DNA from: an uncultured Oscillospiraceae bacterium
Lineage (GTDB): Bacteria > Bacillota > Clostridia > Oscillospirales > Ruminococcaceae
Assembly: GCA_910589145.1 (NCBI GenBank)
Contig: CAJUSD010000017.1
Location: 1 to 61,551 of the forward strand
Reading direction: 5' to 3'
DNA length: 61,551 nt
Below are positions 1-8,954 of this stretch, piece after piece. Both the position numbers and the translations under genes were made by a program. How positions within the stretch are numbered: the stretch's first letter is position 1; each line of letters opens with the position of its first letter. A model generated the notes under the pieces. The model saw only the letters and a list, made by a program, of their open reading frames with translations. It was not told where the DNA came from and did no database searches.

Positions 1-1730
1 GGATTTCCAAGTCTGCAAACTTTAACGGCATAAAGCTTCTGGATGGTACTATGGGTTTAAACAAGACTGCCTTTACTGTCGGCGACACTGGCGGGGTTAA
101 GGCTGCGCCTGGAGAAGATTTAACTGATGATATTATCACTACTGCAATGCCAGATGATAAAGCTACTGGTGCAGTAGCAGGCACAGATACCATTCTGCAT
201 AAGGATGGCGGAGAAGCGCAGGCAGGCTTCTTTACTGTTGATCTAAGCCAGCTGAATATGGTTAGTGCAGATGGAGCAAAAGGTGATCTGACAATTAATA
301 TTGGTGGTGTTGCTATTGATATTGCCGCCGCTAATAATGGCGATACCATGAATGGTAAGCAGATTGCCGCTGCTGTAAAAGCAGAATTTGATAAACTAAC
401 GGGCTTTGCAGGAATTATGGTAGATGGAAGCGGTAATGTAAGTAAGGGTGCAGCCGCTGGTACTACTAATAAAGGTGCCCTGCTTTATGAAGTAACTGAT
501 AACGGTGATGGTACACTGACTTTTAAAGCAACAAAGTACAGCGATGGAACAGCTTGGAAAGACTTGGGGGGAACTGGAAAAGATCTTCCTACTGCCGATG
601 TAGCTGATGGAGCTTTAGTAAGTACAGGCTTTGATGTAACTGCTACTGTAAAAACAGCCGCTAATGTAAAATCCTTCACTGGCAATCCAAATATTGATGG
701 AACTAACACACAGATACCTAAGAAACCTGGTGTTACTGAGTTTGGAAATACTTTCCTCACTATTGATCTTGAAAAACTTACCGACGGTGTGGAAATGACT
801 ATTGCTGGTGAAACAAAGGTAATTGGTAAGGATATAGACCTATCTGACTTGGATTTAACACAGCAGGCTGGTAAATTGGAAGCAATGGATCGTATTACCC
901 AAGCGTTTGCAAATAATCAGCATGTTTCTGTTGGTCAAGATGCAGGTACTCCTGGCAAGCTGACCCTTTCTGAGAAGGTTGATGGTGAAGGAAAGAGCCT
1001 TGCTTCTGAGGAAATGCAGGAAAAGATGAGTACCTTAGATGGGTTCAAGAGCTTGGTTTCCTTTAAGAGCGCTGACACAGCCGCTGGAACCGAGCTGACT
1101 CTTACCCCTGATAAGATTGTTTCCGGTGATTCAATCCGCATTGGCGGCAAAGCTTACACCTTTGGCGATGGCAATGGACAGATAGCTTTAGGCACTAATG
1201 GCGCTGATGCTGTTACAAATTTAACCAACGCTCTCAAGGCAGATGGATACACTGTTACTCCTGATACAAATGATCCTAACAAATTGGTGATCTCTGCTGG
1301 AGCCGGTAAGGATGCCCCCGCCATCATCGGCGGTGGACTGACCCTCCAGATTGGCGATACTGCTGACAGCTTCAACAAAATGAATGTAGCTGTTGCCGAT
1401 ATGAGCGCTAAAGGATTAGGATTGGATGGCCTGCAAATTACAACTGCAAGTCTGTCCAGCGAAGCTATTGACAAGATTAAAACCGCTATCAATACCGTTT
1501 CCACTGCCCGCGCAGATATGGGCGCATTGCAGAACCGTTTAGAGCACACCATCAACAACCTGGATGTAGCTGTTGAAAACCTGAGCGCAGCCAACAGCCG
1601 TATCCGCGACACCGACATGGCGAAAGAAATGATGAACTACACCAAGATGAACGTACTGGTGCAGTCCGCCCAGGCAATGCTTGCACAGGCGAACCAGCAG
1701 CCCCAGAGCGTCCTCCAGCTCCTGCAATAA
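1..1730 (+). CDS. Flagellin, 3' part (5' end outside window)
   Basis: Structural subunit of the flagellar filament, exported by the flagellar type III system. The open frame runs in from the left edge (ISKSANFNGIKLLDG precedes the first ATG at 51), so the ATG is not the start; that peptide is the end of the conserved N-terminal D0/D1 coiled region. The last ~85 residues are the typical C-terminal D1/D0 domain (ARADMGALQNRLEHTINNL, then RIRDTDMAKEM and AMLAQANQQPQSVLQLLQ). Between them lie about 400 residues of variable, Gly/Asp/Thr-rich surface domain (D2/D3), so the full protein is much larger than minimal ~270-residue flagellins. No other flagellar gene is visible. Family assignment is secure. 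Confidence 0.95.
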   Translation, partial: ISKSANFNGIKLLDGTMGLNKTAFTVGDTGGVKAAPGEDLTDDIITTAMPDDKATGAVAGTDTILHKDGGEAQAGFFTVDLSQLNMVSADGAKGDLTINIGGVAIDIAAANNGDTMNGKQIAAAVKAEFDKLTGFAGIMVDGSGNVSKGAAAGTTNKGALLYEVTDNGDGTLTFKATKYSDGTAWKDLGGTGKDLPTADVADGALVSTGFDVTATVKTAANVKSFTGNPNIDGTNTQIPKKPGVTEFGNTFLTIDLEKLTDGVEMTIAGETKVIGKDIDLSDLDLTQQAGKLEAMDRITQAFANNQHVSVGQDAGTPGKLTLSEKVDGEGKSLASEEMQEKMSTLDGFKSLVSFKSADTAAGTELTLTPDKIVSGDSIRIGGKAYTFGDGNGQIALGTNGADAVTNLTNALKADGYTVTPDTNDPNKLVISAGAGKDAPAIIGGGLTLQIGDTADSFNKMNVAVADMSAKGLGLDGLQITTASLSSEAIDKIKTAINTVSTARADMGALQNRLEHTINNLDVAVENLSAANSRIRDTDMAKEMMNYTKMNVLVQSAQAMLAQANQQPQSVLQLLQ

Positions 1731-1790
1731 TTTCACCAATAGTTAGCCTTGTTAAAAGCATAATCTTTAGACTGGCTGTATAAGATAAAC

Positions 1791-1860
1791 CGCCTGCCCC
1801 GGCCGGCAGGGAGCAGGCGGCAAGAAACAGAGGGTATTGCAAGCGCTTACCCTCTGTTTC
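1791..1860. terminator. Two stacked hairpins after flagellin
   Basis: Two inverted repeats follow the flagellin stop. CCGCCTGC at 1791-1798 pairs with 1813-1820, and a perfect 13-bp stem GAAACAGAGGGTA at 1824-1836 pairs with 1848-1860. Neither is followed by a clear U tract, so they may protect the flagellin mRNA 3' end or work together with the next hairpin. Confidence 0.5.
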
Positions 1861-1880
1861 TCCATCCAAAATTTTTTATT

Positions 1881-1924
1881 CAGTTAGGGCGGCTCAATTT
1901 TCGAGCCGCCCTAACTGTTTTATT
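1881..1924 (+). terminator. Rho-independent terminator of flagellin
   Basis: A perfect 15-bp stem (CAGTTAGGGCGGCTC at 1881-1895 with 1903-1917) is followed on the plus strand by TTTTATT. It sits against the 3' end of the converging dehydratase gene and may stop transcription from both sides, but the U tract favours the plus strand. Confidence 0.8.
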
Positions 1925-3194
1925 CATTGGACTCAATTAGATTTTCCTTAATATAATCCCAATTAATATCATATCCCAGCCCCGGAAGCTGTGGAACTGC
2001 CACATAGCCTTCCTTGTCCATGGAATCAATGGGCTGGTTAAGCCATGGCGGGCAGTTGTTATATTCCAGGAAAGGATGAAGCATCCCACGTTCATAGTAC
2101 TTGCCCGGTACCATCATCGCCGCCATTACATGAAGGTTTGCACTCCCTGTCCCATGGATTTCCAGAGGAATACCAAAGGATTCACAGGTATGAACCGTTT
2201 TCATCATAGGCGTAATTCCGCCTACATCCCCGCTCCCGGTGCGCACAATATCACAGACCTGGTTTGAAATCCACTCTGCGCGGGTGAAGTATTTCCCCTT
2301 TGCTACTTCCGGCCCGATAATCGGAATGTCCAGCTTGGATTTCAGCCATTTGTAAGAACTTACATTGTATTCTTCCATAGGTTCCTCATACCATAGGTAA
2401 TTTAAACCCTGTATCGCCTTTCCAAGTTCCAAAGCCTCGTAGCGGTCATAATAGTGGAAACAGTCCAGCATTAAGTCAATGTCAGGCCCCACCGCCTCCC
2501 GGACTGCCCGGCAGCAGGCAATGTCCTTTTTCACGTCCGGCTTGCCGATGACATTATCATTGTCCCAGCTGTCGTCTGCCCAGGTGTGGAGCTTGATGGC
2601 TTTGTAACCCTCCGCTATACACTGTTTCGCAAAGGCAGCGTAATCTTCCGGGGAACTCAGGCCGCCCTTAAAATGATCCCCTACCATGGTGCTGGCATAG
2701 GCTTTCACCTTGGTGCGGTGGCCTCCCAAAAGCTTATATACAGGCTGTCCGCAGTATCTTCCAAATAAGTCCCATAACGCTTTATCCACCTGTGCCAAAA
2801 GGGAATCCGTCAGGCCGGAATTGTGGTTGCTCCGCTGCATTTTGTACAGCATATGGAAAATCTTTTCCCGGCTCAGGGCATCCTGTCCCATAATAACCGG
2901 GCGAATACGGTTCCGCAGCAGATTGAGGGTGGAATTTGCAGTGTTCTTGACTGCGACAGGATCAACCTGCCGGAGCGCTTCGCTGACAGGGCCTCCGGGA
3001 AGCTCAACGCCTTCCCTGGGGGTATAATAGGTTTCACCGGAAAAGCTGTAACCGGTAATTCCTTCGTCAGTTTCAATGCGGATCATGGTGACGGTGGAGG
3101 GGCGTTCCTGGCCGGGGTGGACGTGGCCGATGTGGTCGGCATGAACCCAGGAACGGCTGCGGATAAGATCTGCCTTTAAATCTGTGATAATCAT
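1920..3194 (-). CDS. Mandelate racemase/enolase-superfamily dehydratase-like protein
   Basis: A 424-residue member of the mandelate racemase branch of the enolase superfamily, which typically dehydrates or epimerises sugar acids using Mg2+. Visible metal ligands are D244 (LMLDCFHYY), E270 (WYEEP) and E296 (IIGPEVAKG); the general-base dyad is H347 (LEIHGTG) with D323 (GSGDVGG). At the other base position the usual K-x-K reads K201-L-H203. Start ATG follows GGAGGAG. It is monocistronic and converges on flagellin. The substrate cannot be named from sequence; an aldonate or uronate is a reasonable guess. Confidence 0.85.
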   Translation of the reverse strand: MIITDLKADLIRSRSWVHADHIGHVHPGQERPSTVTMIRIETDEGITGYSFSGETYYTPREGVELPGGPVSEALRQVDPVAVKNTANSTLNLLRNRIRPVIMGQDALSREKIFHMLYKMQRSNHNSGLTDSLLAQVDKALWDLFGRYCGQPVYKLLGGHRTKVKAYASTMVGDHFKGGLSSPEDYAAFAKQCIAEGYKAIKLHTWADDSWDNDNVIGKPDVKKDIACCRAVREAVGPDIDLMLDCFHYYDRYEALELGKAIQGLNYLWYEEPMEEYNVSSYKWLKSKLDIPIIGPEVAKGKYFTRAEWISNQVCDIVRTGSGDVGGITPMMKTVHTCESFGIPLEIHGTGSANLHVMAAMMVPGKYYERGMLHPFLEYNNCPPWLNQPIDSMDKEGYVAVPQLPGLGYDINWDYIKENLIESNE

Positions 3195-3375
3195 TTGGAA
3201 ACTCCTCCTTTAATGATTGTTTTTCATTTTTATTATATCAAAATAAAAAGTGTTTGTAGAAAAAATTTCAATTTTTACAACTTCGCAACATCTTCATGAT
3301 AAATTGATAATGCACCCAGGTTATTCTCTAACTGTGATCACAAATACATCAACCGAAAGGAGACTCTAACAGAAA
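3195..3375. other. Divergent promoter region
   Basis: An AT-rich spacer between the minus-strand dehydratase and the plus-strand secreted protein gene; it must hold promoters for both. A GAAAGGAGA ribosome site lies just before 3376. I see no convincing hairpin or operator. Confidence 0.4.
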
Positions 3376-4314
3376 ATGAAAGAAAAAACACCCCGTTCCG
3401 GGAGAAACGTCCTTTTGGCGGCAGCCGGTATGATTGCGGCGGGAACCCTTGTTTTTGGATGGCTCAGCGAAGGCGTATTGGCGGCAGAATCCGCTGGGAC
3501 TTCTCAGGTTCCCACCAGTTACAGCCGTATCGTCCTTCCTGAAACAGCCCTCCCCCTGGCAAACAGTTCCAATCCAGAGCTGCCGAAAAGCAATGAAGAG
3601 GCTAACTATATCATCGAAAAAGATGAGTTTGGAGGCAGCCCCGATGCAAAGGATATTCCAATGGAGCAGGCTGCCAGCATAGGCGCACAGGAACTAGAAA
3701 AGATTTTCGGCATTGACCTGGAAGACGCAAATATCACCATGAAGTATTTCCCGGCAACAGAATTGTTCCCCCGCGCCTACTGGTATGGAAGCGTCGAGCT
3801 TCCGGGGAAAAAGGTATCTCCTGACAACCCTGGTATAAAGAAGTACGATTTTAATGTGGATGCTGTAACGGGAAATGTATTCTGTTGCCAGGTGGTAAGG
3901 TATGTTGACGGACCGGAGATTTCCGGTTTCAGCGGGTTTGACAAGGAGCTTTCCAAAAACGCTTCCAATTATAAGGAAAAAGCAAAAGAAATAGGGGAGC
4001 GTTTTAACGTTGTACAAAGTAAAATTGTCTCCGCCGAATACACATCCCAAGGGTATACAGCTAACGATCCTTTTGTCACTGTCACCCTGACCGGCGAAAA
4101 CGGCAGGCGGGCGAAAATTGAGATTTCCCAGTATGACCAGACATTGGTTGGCATCCAGTATGAGGAATGGATAGTTTTTGCTGATATGGGAACAGAAGCC
4201 CTGCACCGCCAAATAAAAGCGGGAGCTGGAGGAGACAAGATAACACATATAGAAGAGGTTTTTGATGATGCAGATATCTCTTATAAAAGCGGGGATGGCA
4301 GCCAAACGCCCTGA
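3376..4314 (+). CDS. Secreted or membrane-anchored protein of unknown function next to a two-component system
   Basis: 312 residues. The N-terminus has basic residues, then a hydrophobic stretch (LLAAAGMIAAGTLVFGWL, about 14-31) and an AAES-type possible cleavage site, so the protein is exported or anchored. The rest is soluble and loosely resembles PepSY-like repeats (EQAASIGAQELEKIFGI, then a YDFNVDAVTGNV segment), but I do not recognise a firm family. The preceding AAAGGAGA is a good ribosome site. The gene lies 133 bp ahead of a response regulator/kinase pair on the same strand and may be an accessory protein or target of that system; this link is inference from position. Confidence 0.6.
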   Translation: MKEKTPRSGRNVLLAAAGMIAAGTLVFGWLSEGVLAAESAGTSQVPTSYSRIVLPETALPLANSSNPELPKSNEEANYIIEKDEFGGSPDAKDIPMEQAASIGAQELEKIFGIDLEDANITMKYFPATELFPRAYWYGSVELPGKKVSPDNPGIKKYDFNVDAVTGNVFCCQVVRYVDGPEISGFSGFDKELSKNASNYKEKAKEIGERFNVVQSKIVSAEYTSQGYTANDPFVTVTLTGENGRRAKIEISQYDQTLVGIQYEEWIVFADMGTEALHRQIKAGAGGDKITHIEEVFDDADISYKSGDGSQTP

Positions 4315-4349
4315 CAGAAATTCCCCATATACCATTTCGCTGCACACTA

Positions 4350-4358
4350 TGATATAAT
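4350..4358 (+). promoter_or_regulatory. Extended -10 promoter for the two-component operon
   Basis: TG-A-TATAAT (TATAAT at 4353-4358) is an extended -10 element about 90 bases upstream of the response regulator start. No strong -35 is visible, which is acceptable for extended -10 promoters. It suggests the two-component pair has its own promoter separate from the upstream secreted protein. Confidence 0.55.
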
Positions 4359-4447
4359 GGGACAGACAGTGCTTCCGTGCTCTCTTTTTATGGGCGGCAT
4401 GGGAGCATTTTTCTGATAATGATAGCTGATAACCGGGAGGGGTAGAA

Positions 4448-5101
4448 TTGGCAAATATCCTGATTGTAGAAGACGAAGAGCCTGTAAATGAACTGATTTG
4501 CCGGAACCTGGAACTTGTGGGGCATCACTGCCATTCGAACTTTGACGGAAAAACCGCCCTTGACGAGCTGGCGCAGGGATCCTATGATCTCATGATATTG
4601 GACATTATGCTTCCTGAGCTGGACGGTTTTGAGGTATTTGAGCGGTGCAAAGGCCAGCCCACCATTTTCCTGACAGCCAAAAGCGGGCTTTCCGACCGGC
4701 TGAAAGGGCTGACCATGGGGGCGGATGATTACATTGTAAAGCCTTTTGAAATGCTGGAGCTTTTGGCACGCGTGGAAGCAGTTCTGCGCCGCGTTCAACC
4801 CAAACGGAATGACTTTGAAATTGCGGGAGTGCGCATTGATTTTGACAGCCGCCGTATCTGGCGGGACGGCATTGAGACAGAATGCAGCCCCAAAGAGTAC
4901 GAGCTTTTTGAAACCCTGGTAATCAACCGCAATATCGCCCTTTCCCGCGAACGCCTGCTGGAACTGGTGTGGGGGTATGATTTCGAGGGAGATACCCGCA
5001 CCGTTGACGTACACATCCAGCGGCTGCGGAAAAAACTCGGACTTGAAAAACAGATACGCACTGTTTATAAACTTGGATACCGTTTGGAGACAGAACGATG
5101 A
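4448..5101 (+). CDS. OmpR/PhoB-family response regulator
   Basis: A 217-residue DNA-binding response regulator. Receiver domain: acidic pocket E8-D9-E10, phospho-acceptor D52 (LDIMLPELDGF), T76 and K98 (DDYIVKPF). The C-terminal winged helix ends in WGYDFEGDTRTVDVHIQRLR, the recognition-helix segment typical of OmpR regulators. The start is a TTG preceded by GGGAGGGG. It overlaps the kinase gene by four bases (ATGA), so the two are translationally coupled. The receiver is a little short around helix 3 to beta 4 (ERCKGQPTIFLTAK). Targets are unknown. Confidence 0.92.
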   Translation: MANILIVEDEEPVNELICRNLELVGHHCHSNFDGKTALDELAQGSYDLMILDIMLPELDGFEVFERCKGQPTIFLTAKSGLSDRLKGLTMGADDYIVKPFEMLELLARVEAVLRRVQPKRNDFEIAGVRIDFDSRRIWRDGIETECSPKEYELFETLVINRNIALSRERLLELVWGYDFEGDTRTVDVHIQRLRKKLGLEKQIRTVYKLGYRLETER

Positions 5102-6504
5102 AAAACAAAACGGTTTTTATGACCCTGGGTCTGTTCCTGCTTTTCTTCAATGCGGCAGTGCTTCTGGCTGCTTCTGCGATACTTCAGGGTATTCTGCATA
5201 CACAAAAGGAACGCTGCTTGGGAGAACATTACATGATTGCTTCCTCTCTTCTGCGGGACATGCGGGCGCTGGATATGCGGGAAATAGAGATTTCCTCTTT
5301 TATTGATGAACTTATGCTCCCTTATCTATATTTTTCGCAGGACGGCCTGACGGATGTGCTTCTCTATCAAAACGGGAAGCCTGTTTATTCCAATCTGGAC
5401 GACAGTCCAATGCTTCCACTGGGGTTTTCCAACATATCCCAGACAGGCAGGCTGATATCTATTGAGGATAAACGATTTTTATGGATTGCGGGACAGCTTC
5501 CTGAACCCTATCAAAGCTATACGCTTGCCTACCGTTTTGACCTGCGGGAAGAATTGGGGGGCTGGAGGCAGAACAGGAACCTGCTCCTACTGGCAAGCAC
5601 TGTGTTTTCGGTGCTGTTTACCGGATGCCTGTACCTGCTGATGAGCTGCCTGTTCCGCCCGCTGGAAAGGGTGTCCAAAGCTGCTCAGAGCATTGCCGCC
5701 GGAAATTTCGGGGAAAGGCTTCCCGTTTCCGGGCGGGATGAGCTGACAGAGCTTTCCCGGAGCTTCAACCAGATGGCAGAGGAAATCCAAAGGCAGATGG
5801 TTTCTTTGCAACAAGCCGCAGAGCAGAAGCAGCAGTTTATCGACAATTTTTCCCATGAACTGAGAACCCCGCTGACTACCATTTACGGCTATGCCGAATA
5901 CCTTCAGAAAGCGGCAGTTGCACCGGAGGACCGGCAGTCTGCGCTGGCGTATATCCTTTCTGAATGCAGGCGGATGCAGAACATGGCGGGACAGCTTTTG
6001 GATTTGGCTTCCCTGCGCGGCGGAAACCTGAATTGGGAACCATTGGATGCCGCTGCACTGTTTGAGGCGGTCAGAAGCTCCGCCCAATACAAGGCTGCGG
6101 AAAAACAAGTATCTGTTGCCTTTCAGCGGGAAATCAAAACCCTCTCCGGCGACTTGGAAGTACTGCGCCTGCTGCTGGATAACCTGGTCGATAACGCCAT
6201 AAAAGCCTGTAAACCAGGGGAGGGAAAGGTTTTGGTGCGGGCATTCCGGGAAGATGGGAGGGATGTGCTTCTTGTCCAGGACAACGGGAAGGGAATGTCT
6301 GCCGAACAGCTTGCCCACATCCGGGAACCGTTTTACCGGGCGGACAAAGCCCGGAGCCGCAGGGACGGCGGGGCAGGGCTTGGGCTTGCCCTCTGTGAAC
6401 AGATTGTACAGGCATACCAGGCGGAGATGAATTTCTCTTCCCGGCTGGGACAGGGTACGTCTGTAAGAGTGGTTTTCTCTGAGGGGCAGAAAACGCTTAA
6501 ATAA
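5098..6504 (+). CDS. Sensor histidine kinase, partner of the preceding regulator
   Basis: A 468-residue membrane kinase. TM1 is about 7-29, the extracytoplasmic sensor about 30-160, TM2 about 161-183, then a HAMP linker (184-235), HisKA with H253 (NFSHELRTPLTTIYGY), and an ATPase domain with N box (LLDNLVDNAIKAC), G1 (VQDNGKGMS) and G2 (GGAGLGLALC). It overlaps the regulator by four bases. Codon use is noticeably GC-rich compared with many neighbours. The signal is unknown; kinases of this layout often respond to envelope stress or peptides, but nothing here proves that. Confidence 0.93.
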   Translation: MKNKTVFMTLGLFLLFFNAAVLLAASAILQGILHTQKERCLGEHYMIASSLLRDMRALDMREIEISSFIDELMLPYLYFSQDGLTDVLLYQNGKPVYSNLDDSPMLPLGFSNISQTGRLISIEDKRFLWIAGQLPEPYQSYTLAYRFDLREELGGWRQNRNLLLLASTVFSVLFTGCLYLLMSCLFRPLERVSKAAQSIAAGNFGERLPVSGRDELTELSRSFNQMAEEIQRQMVSLQQAAEQKQQFIDNFSHELRTPLTTIYGYAEYLQKAAVAPEDRQSALAYILSECRRMQNMAGQLLDLASLRGGNLNWEPLDAAALFEAVRSSAQYKAAEKQVSVAFQREIKTLSGDLEVLRLLLDNLVDNAIKACKPGEGKVLVRAFREDGRDVLLVQDNGKGMSAEQLAHIREPFYRADKARSRRDGGAGLGLALCEQIVQAYQAEMNFSSRLGQGTSVRVVFSEGQKTLK

Positions 6505-7042
6505 CGTGGGTAAAATGAAAAGCTTTTTCATCATTTTTGCTTTTCGCTTCCAGGGACGCCATCATTGTAAACGTTCAGTTTGCTGGACAGCTGCAAGGAG
6601 TAACTGTTATGTTTGTCAAACGCAGGGAAATCAATTTTGTGGAGATTTTGAGGTTGATGTTGAAAAACACCCCACTGGGGTGTTTTGCAGGGAAGGTGGA
6701 GAAATGAGTGTGCTTCTTCTATCTTTTTCTATCGCAAAAAGATAGAAGGAAAGAAAAATGCTCTTGCCAAAAGGGATTTCGCGCCCGCAGGCGCGGCCGG
6801 TGGCTTTGAGCAGCTCCGCTGCTCAAACCTGGACCCCCGCCGCTTTCGAGAAAGCGGCCAAAGCTTTTGATACGGGTTTGGTTTGTGACTGACGTTGCTT
6901 TGTGCACGCGCCGAGGGTTTTCTGCTTCTGCAATGATTCTGAAAATTGATTTCCGTGCGTCAAACTCTACGGATACGACAAGGGGGCTTTTTTGTCTGCC
7001 ATAGCTTGTACCAGGTAAATTTGTTTTATTGAATGCTGGAAC
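6505..7042. repeat. Intergenic region made of palindromic dispersed repeats
   Basis: 538 bases without a credible gene. It holds a segment (about 6551-6590, beginning GACGCCATCATTGTAAACG) shared with 28035-28078, and a second segment (about 6623-6686) shared with 60702-60772. A terminator-like AACACCCC/GGGGTGTT stem lies at 6666-6682. Several perfect hairpins follow: TTTGAGCAGC paired across a TCC loop (6805-6827) and GCCGCTTTC across GA (6839-6858). The short open frames here are translations of these repeats. Probably a mobile or structural repeat family rather than genes. Confidence 0.7.
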
Positions 7043-7924
7043 TCATCCTTTTACAGAACCGACCATGACGCCTTTGGTGAAGTATTTTTGCAGGAAGGGA
7101 TATACGATTAGAATCGGCACAGTGGAAACCACGATAACCGCCATTCTCACGCTTTGCTGTGGGACGACATAGCTTTCCTCCATAGCCCCGGAATCACCCA
7201 GCCCCGCGCCGGAAGCCAAAATGACCATTTGCCGGAGCAAAATCTGGATGGGCCATTTTTCGGAGTCATTGAGGTATAAAAGGGGCTGCTGAAACTGGTT
7301 CCAGTGGGCTACTGCATAAAACAGCGTAATGGTAGCCAGGGAAGCCAGGGACAAAGGCAGGATGATCTGTATCAGAATCCTGAATTCGCTGCATCCATCC
7401 ATGCGGGCGGATTCCTCCAATGATGGGGGAATCTGCGCAAAGAAGTTACGCAGAACAATAAGGTTAAAGGCATTGATAGCCCCTGGAAGAATCACAGACC
7501 AATAGGAATTGATCAGGTTCAGTCCTCTTACAATAATGTAGTTTGGAATCATCCCGCCAGAAAACATCATGGTAAAGACAACCAGAAAGTTGATTACCTT
7601 TTTTCCAGGCAGGTAGTTGTGGGCCAGAGGATAGGCCATCAATACTGTCATAATCATATTGACAGCTGTACCGCAAACCGTAATAAAGACAGTATTCCCC
7701 AAAGCATGGAAAACGGTAGAGGTTGAAAAAATATACCGGTATGTATCCAGGGAAAATTTTACAGGCCACAATATAAACCCCGCGCTTGCCAGATATTCGG
7801 GGGTGCTGAGGGATGCTGCAATAACATGAATGAAGGGAATCACACAGAACAGGGCAATAACAGCAAGGATAATATAAATCAGAGCCATGCCTGCACGATA
7901 GCCCAAAGATCTTGTTTTGACCAC
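7043..7924 (-). CDS. Carbohydrate ABC transporter permease (CUT1, LplC/YtcP-like)
   Basis: A 293-residue inner permease with about six membrane spans. The cytoplasmic EAA loop that docks the ATPase is at about 170-193 (EESARMDGCSEF then IILPLSL). It starts with GTG after AAGGAGGCG. It is the last gene of the operon binding protein-LplB-like permease-LplC-like permease. No ATPase gene is present, which is usual for this group because a shared MsmX-type ATPase elsewhere energises several importers. The substrate is probably an oligosaccharide or modified sugar; it cannot be fixed from sequence. Confidence 0.9.
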   Translation of the reverse strand: MVKTRSLGYRAGMALIYIILAVIALFCVIPFIHVIAASLSTPEYLASAGFILWPVKFSLDTYRYIFSTSTVFHALGNTVFITVCGTAVNMIMTVLMAYPLAHNYLPGKKVINFLVVFTMMFSGGMIPNYIIVRGLNLINSYWSVILPGAINAFNLIVLRNFFAQIPPSLEESARMDGCSEFRILIQIILPLSLASLATITLFYAVAHWNQFQQPLLYLNDSEKWPIQILLRQMVILASGAGLGDSGAMEESYVVPQQSVRMAVIVVSTVPILIVYPFLQKYFTKGVMVGSVKG

Positions 7925-7944
7925 GGAAAAACGCCTCCTTATCC

Positions 7945-8901
7945 TTAAAATACGCCGTCTTCACCCATATTCTTTGAAAGCCGGTCGGTAATGATAACCA
8001 GAACCAGGGCGATAATGGATTTAAAGAACCCTACAGCGGTGCTGTAGCTGTATTGCCCAGCAACCATTCCCAGCTGATAGATATAGGTGTCGAACACTTC
8101 GCCCACATCGCGGTTCATGGCATTGAGCATATTGTAGATCTGGTCAAAGCCGGTATCCATAAATTTTCCCAACCGTAAAATAAACATAGTGACAACTGTT
8201 CCCCTGATAGAAGGCAGGGTGACATGCCAAAGCCGCTGAAAATGAGTGGCGCCGTCTATATAAGCTGCATCATAGAGCTGGACATCTACGCCTGCCAGAG
8301 CAGCCAGAAAAATGATTGTGCCCCATCCAGCTTCTTTCCACATCATTTGAATCACAATCATGGGACGGAAAGCCGACGCGCTTATGAGAATGTTGAGCTG
8401 TCCGCCGGTAAGGCTGTTATAAAGCTGGGTAATGCTTCCGTTCTGGTTATTGAACATAATATAACACAGTCCAACAACAACGACCCAGGAAATGAAGTGT
8501 GGGATATAAATAAGGCTTTGCACAATCTTTTGAAACCATTTATTCCCTACCTCGTTGAGCATCAGTGCAATAATGATTGGGAGCGGGAAATAAAAGACCA
8601 GGTTAAAGACAGCCAGCAGCAAAGTATTGCGGAAAAGCTGCCCGCATTCAGGGCTGGTGAGAAAACGCTTGAAGTGTGCCAACCCAACAAATTGGCTGCC
8701 GAGAACGCCCTGGAAGGGATTATAATTCTGGAAGGCGATGGTAAGCCCCCACATGGGGCCATATTTAAAGACGGCAAAGTAAAGGATGCCGGGGATTAAC
8801 ATAAGGTAAAAGGCGCGGTATTTTTTCAAAACAGCCCAAAAGCCATGTCTTTTTGCCGCATTTGTGGGAGTTTGCGTCTGAATGTGGGGTGTTTTAGGCA
8901 T
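7945..8901 (-). CDS. Carbohydrate ABC transporter permease (CUT1, LplB-like)
   Basis: A 318-residue permease. It has a long basic N-terminus, then about six membrane spans and an EAA motif at about 211-230 (DAAYIDGATHFQ, LWHVTLP). The motif MWGLTIAFQNYNPFQG near the N-terminus is characteristic of LplB/YtcQ-partner permeases. ATG follows GGGAGGA. It sits 20 bases upstream of the LplC-like gene and forms the heterodimer with it. A terminator-like hairpin separates it from the binding-protein gene, which should lower permease expression relative to the binding protein. Confidence 0.9.
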   Translation of the reverse strand: MPKTPHIQTQTPTNAAKRHGFWAVLKKYRAFYLMLIPGILYFAVFKYGPMWGLTIAFQNYNPFQGVLGSQFVGLAHFKRFLTSPECGQLFRNTLLLAVFNLVFYFPLPIIIALMLNEVGNKWFQKIVQSLIYIPHFISWVVVVGLCYIMFNNQNGSITQLYNSLTGGQLNILISASAFRPMIVIQMMWKEAGWGTIIFLAALAGVDVQLYDAAYIDGATHFQRLWHVTLPSIRGTVVTMFILRLGKFMDTGFDQIYNMLNAMNRDVGEVFDTYIYQLGMVAGQYSYSTAVGFFKSIIALVLVIITDRLSKNMGEDGVF

Positions 8902-8954
8902 AGCTGCTATCCTCCCTATAAAGATTTTATAACAAGCAGATTCTATATATCAAG

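Noticed and set aside
1837..1851. Catabolite-response-like sequence TTGCAAGCGCTTACC
   Set aside because: It lies inside the hairpin after flagellin, at the 3' end of both flanking genes, where a promoter operator makes no sense.
5587..6534. 315-codon open frame on the minus strand opposite the first kinase
   Set aside because: The plus-strand kinase has all catalytic motifs; the antisense frame is rich in Cys, Pro and His with no domain.
6506..6745. 79-codon open frame in the repeat region
   Set aside because: It spans modules shared with non-coding repeats elsewhere, in which the frame is not kept.
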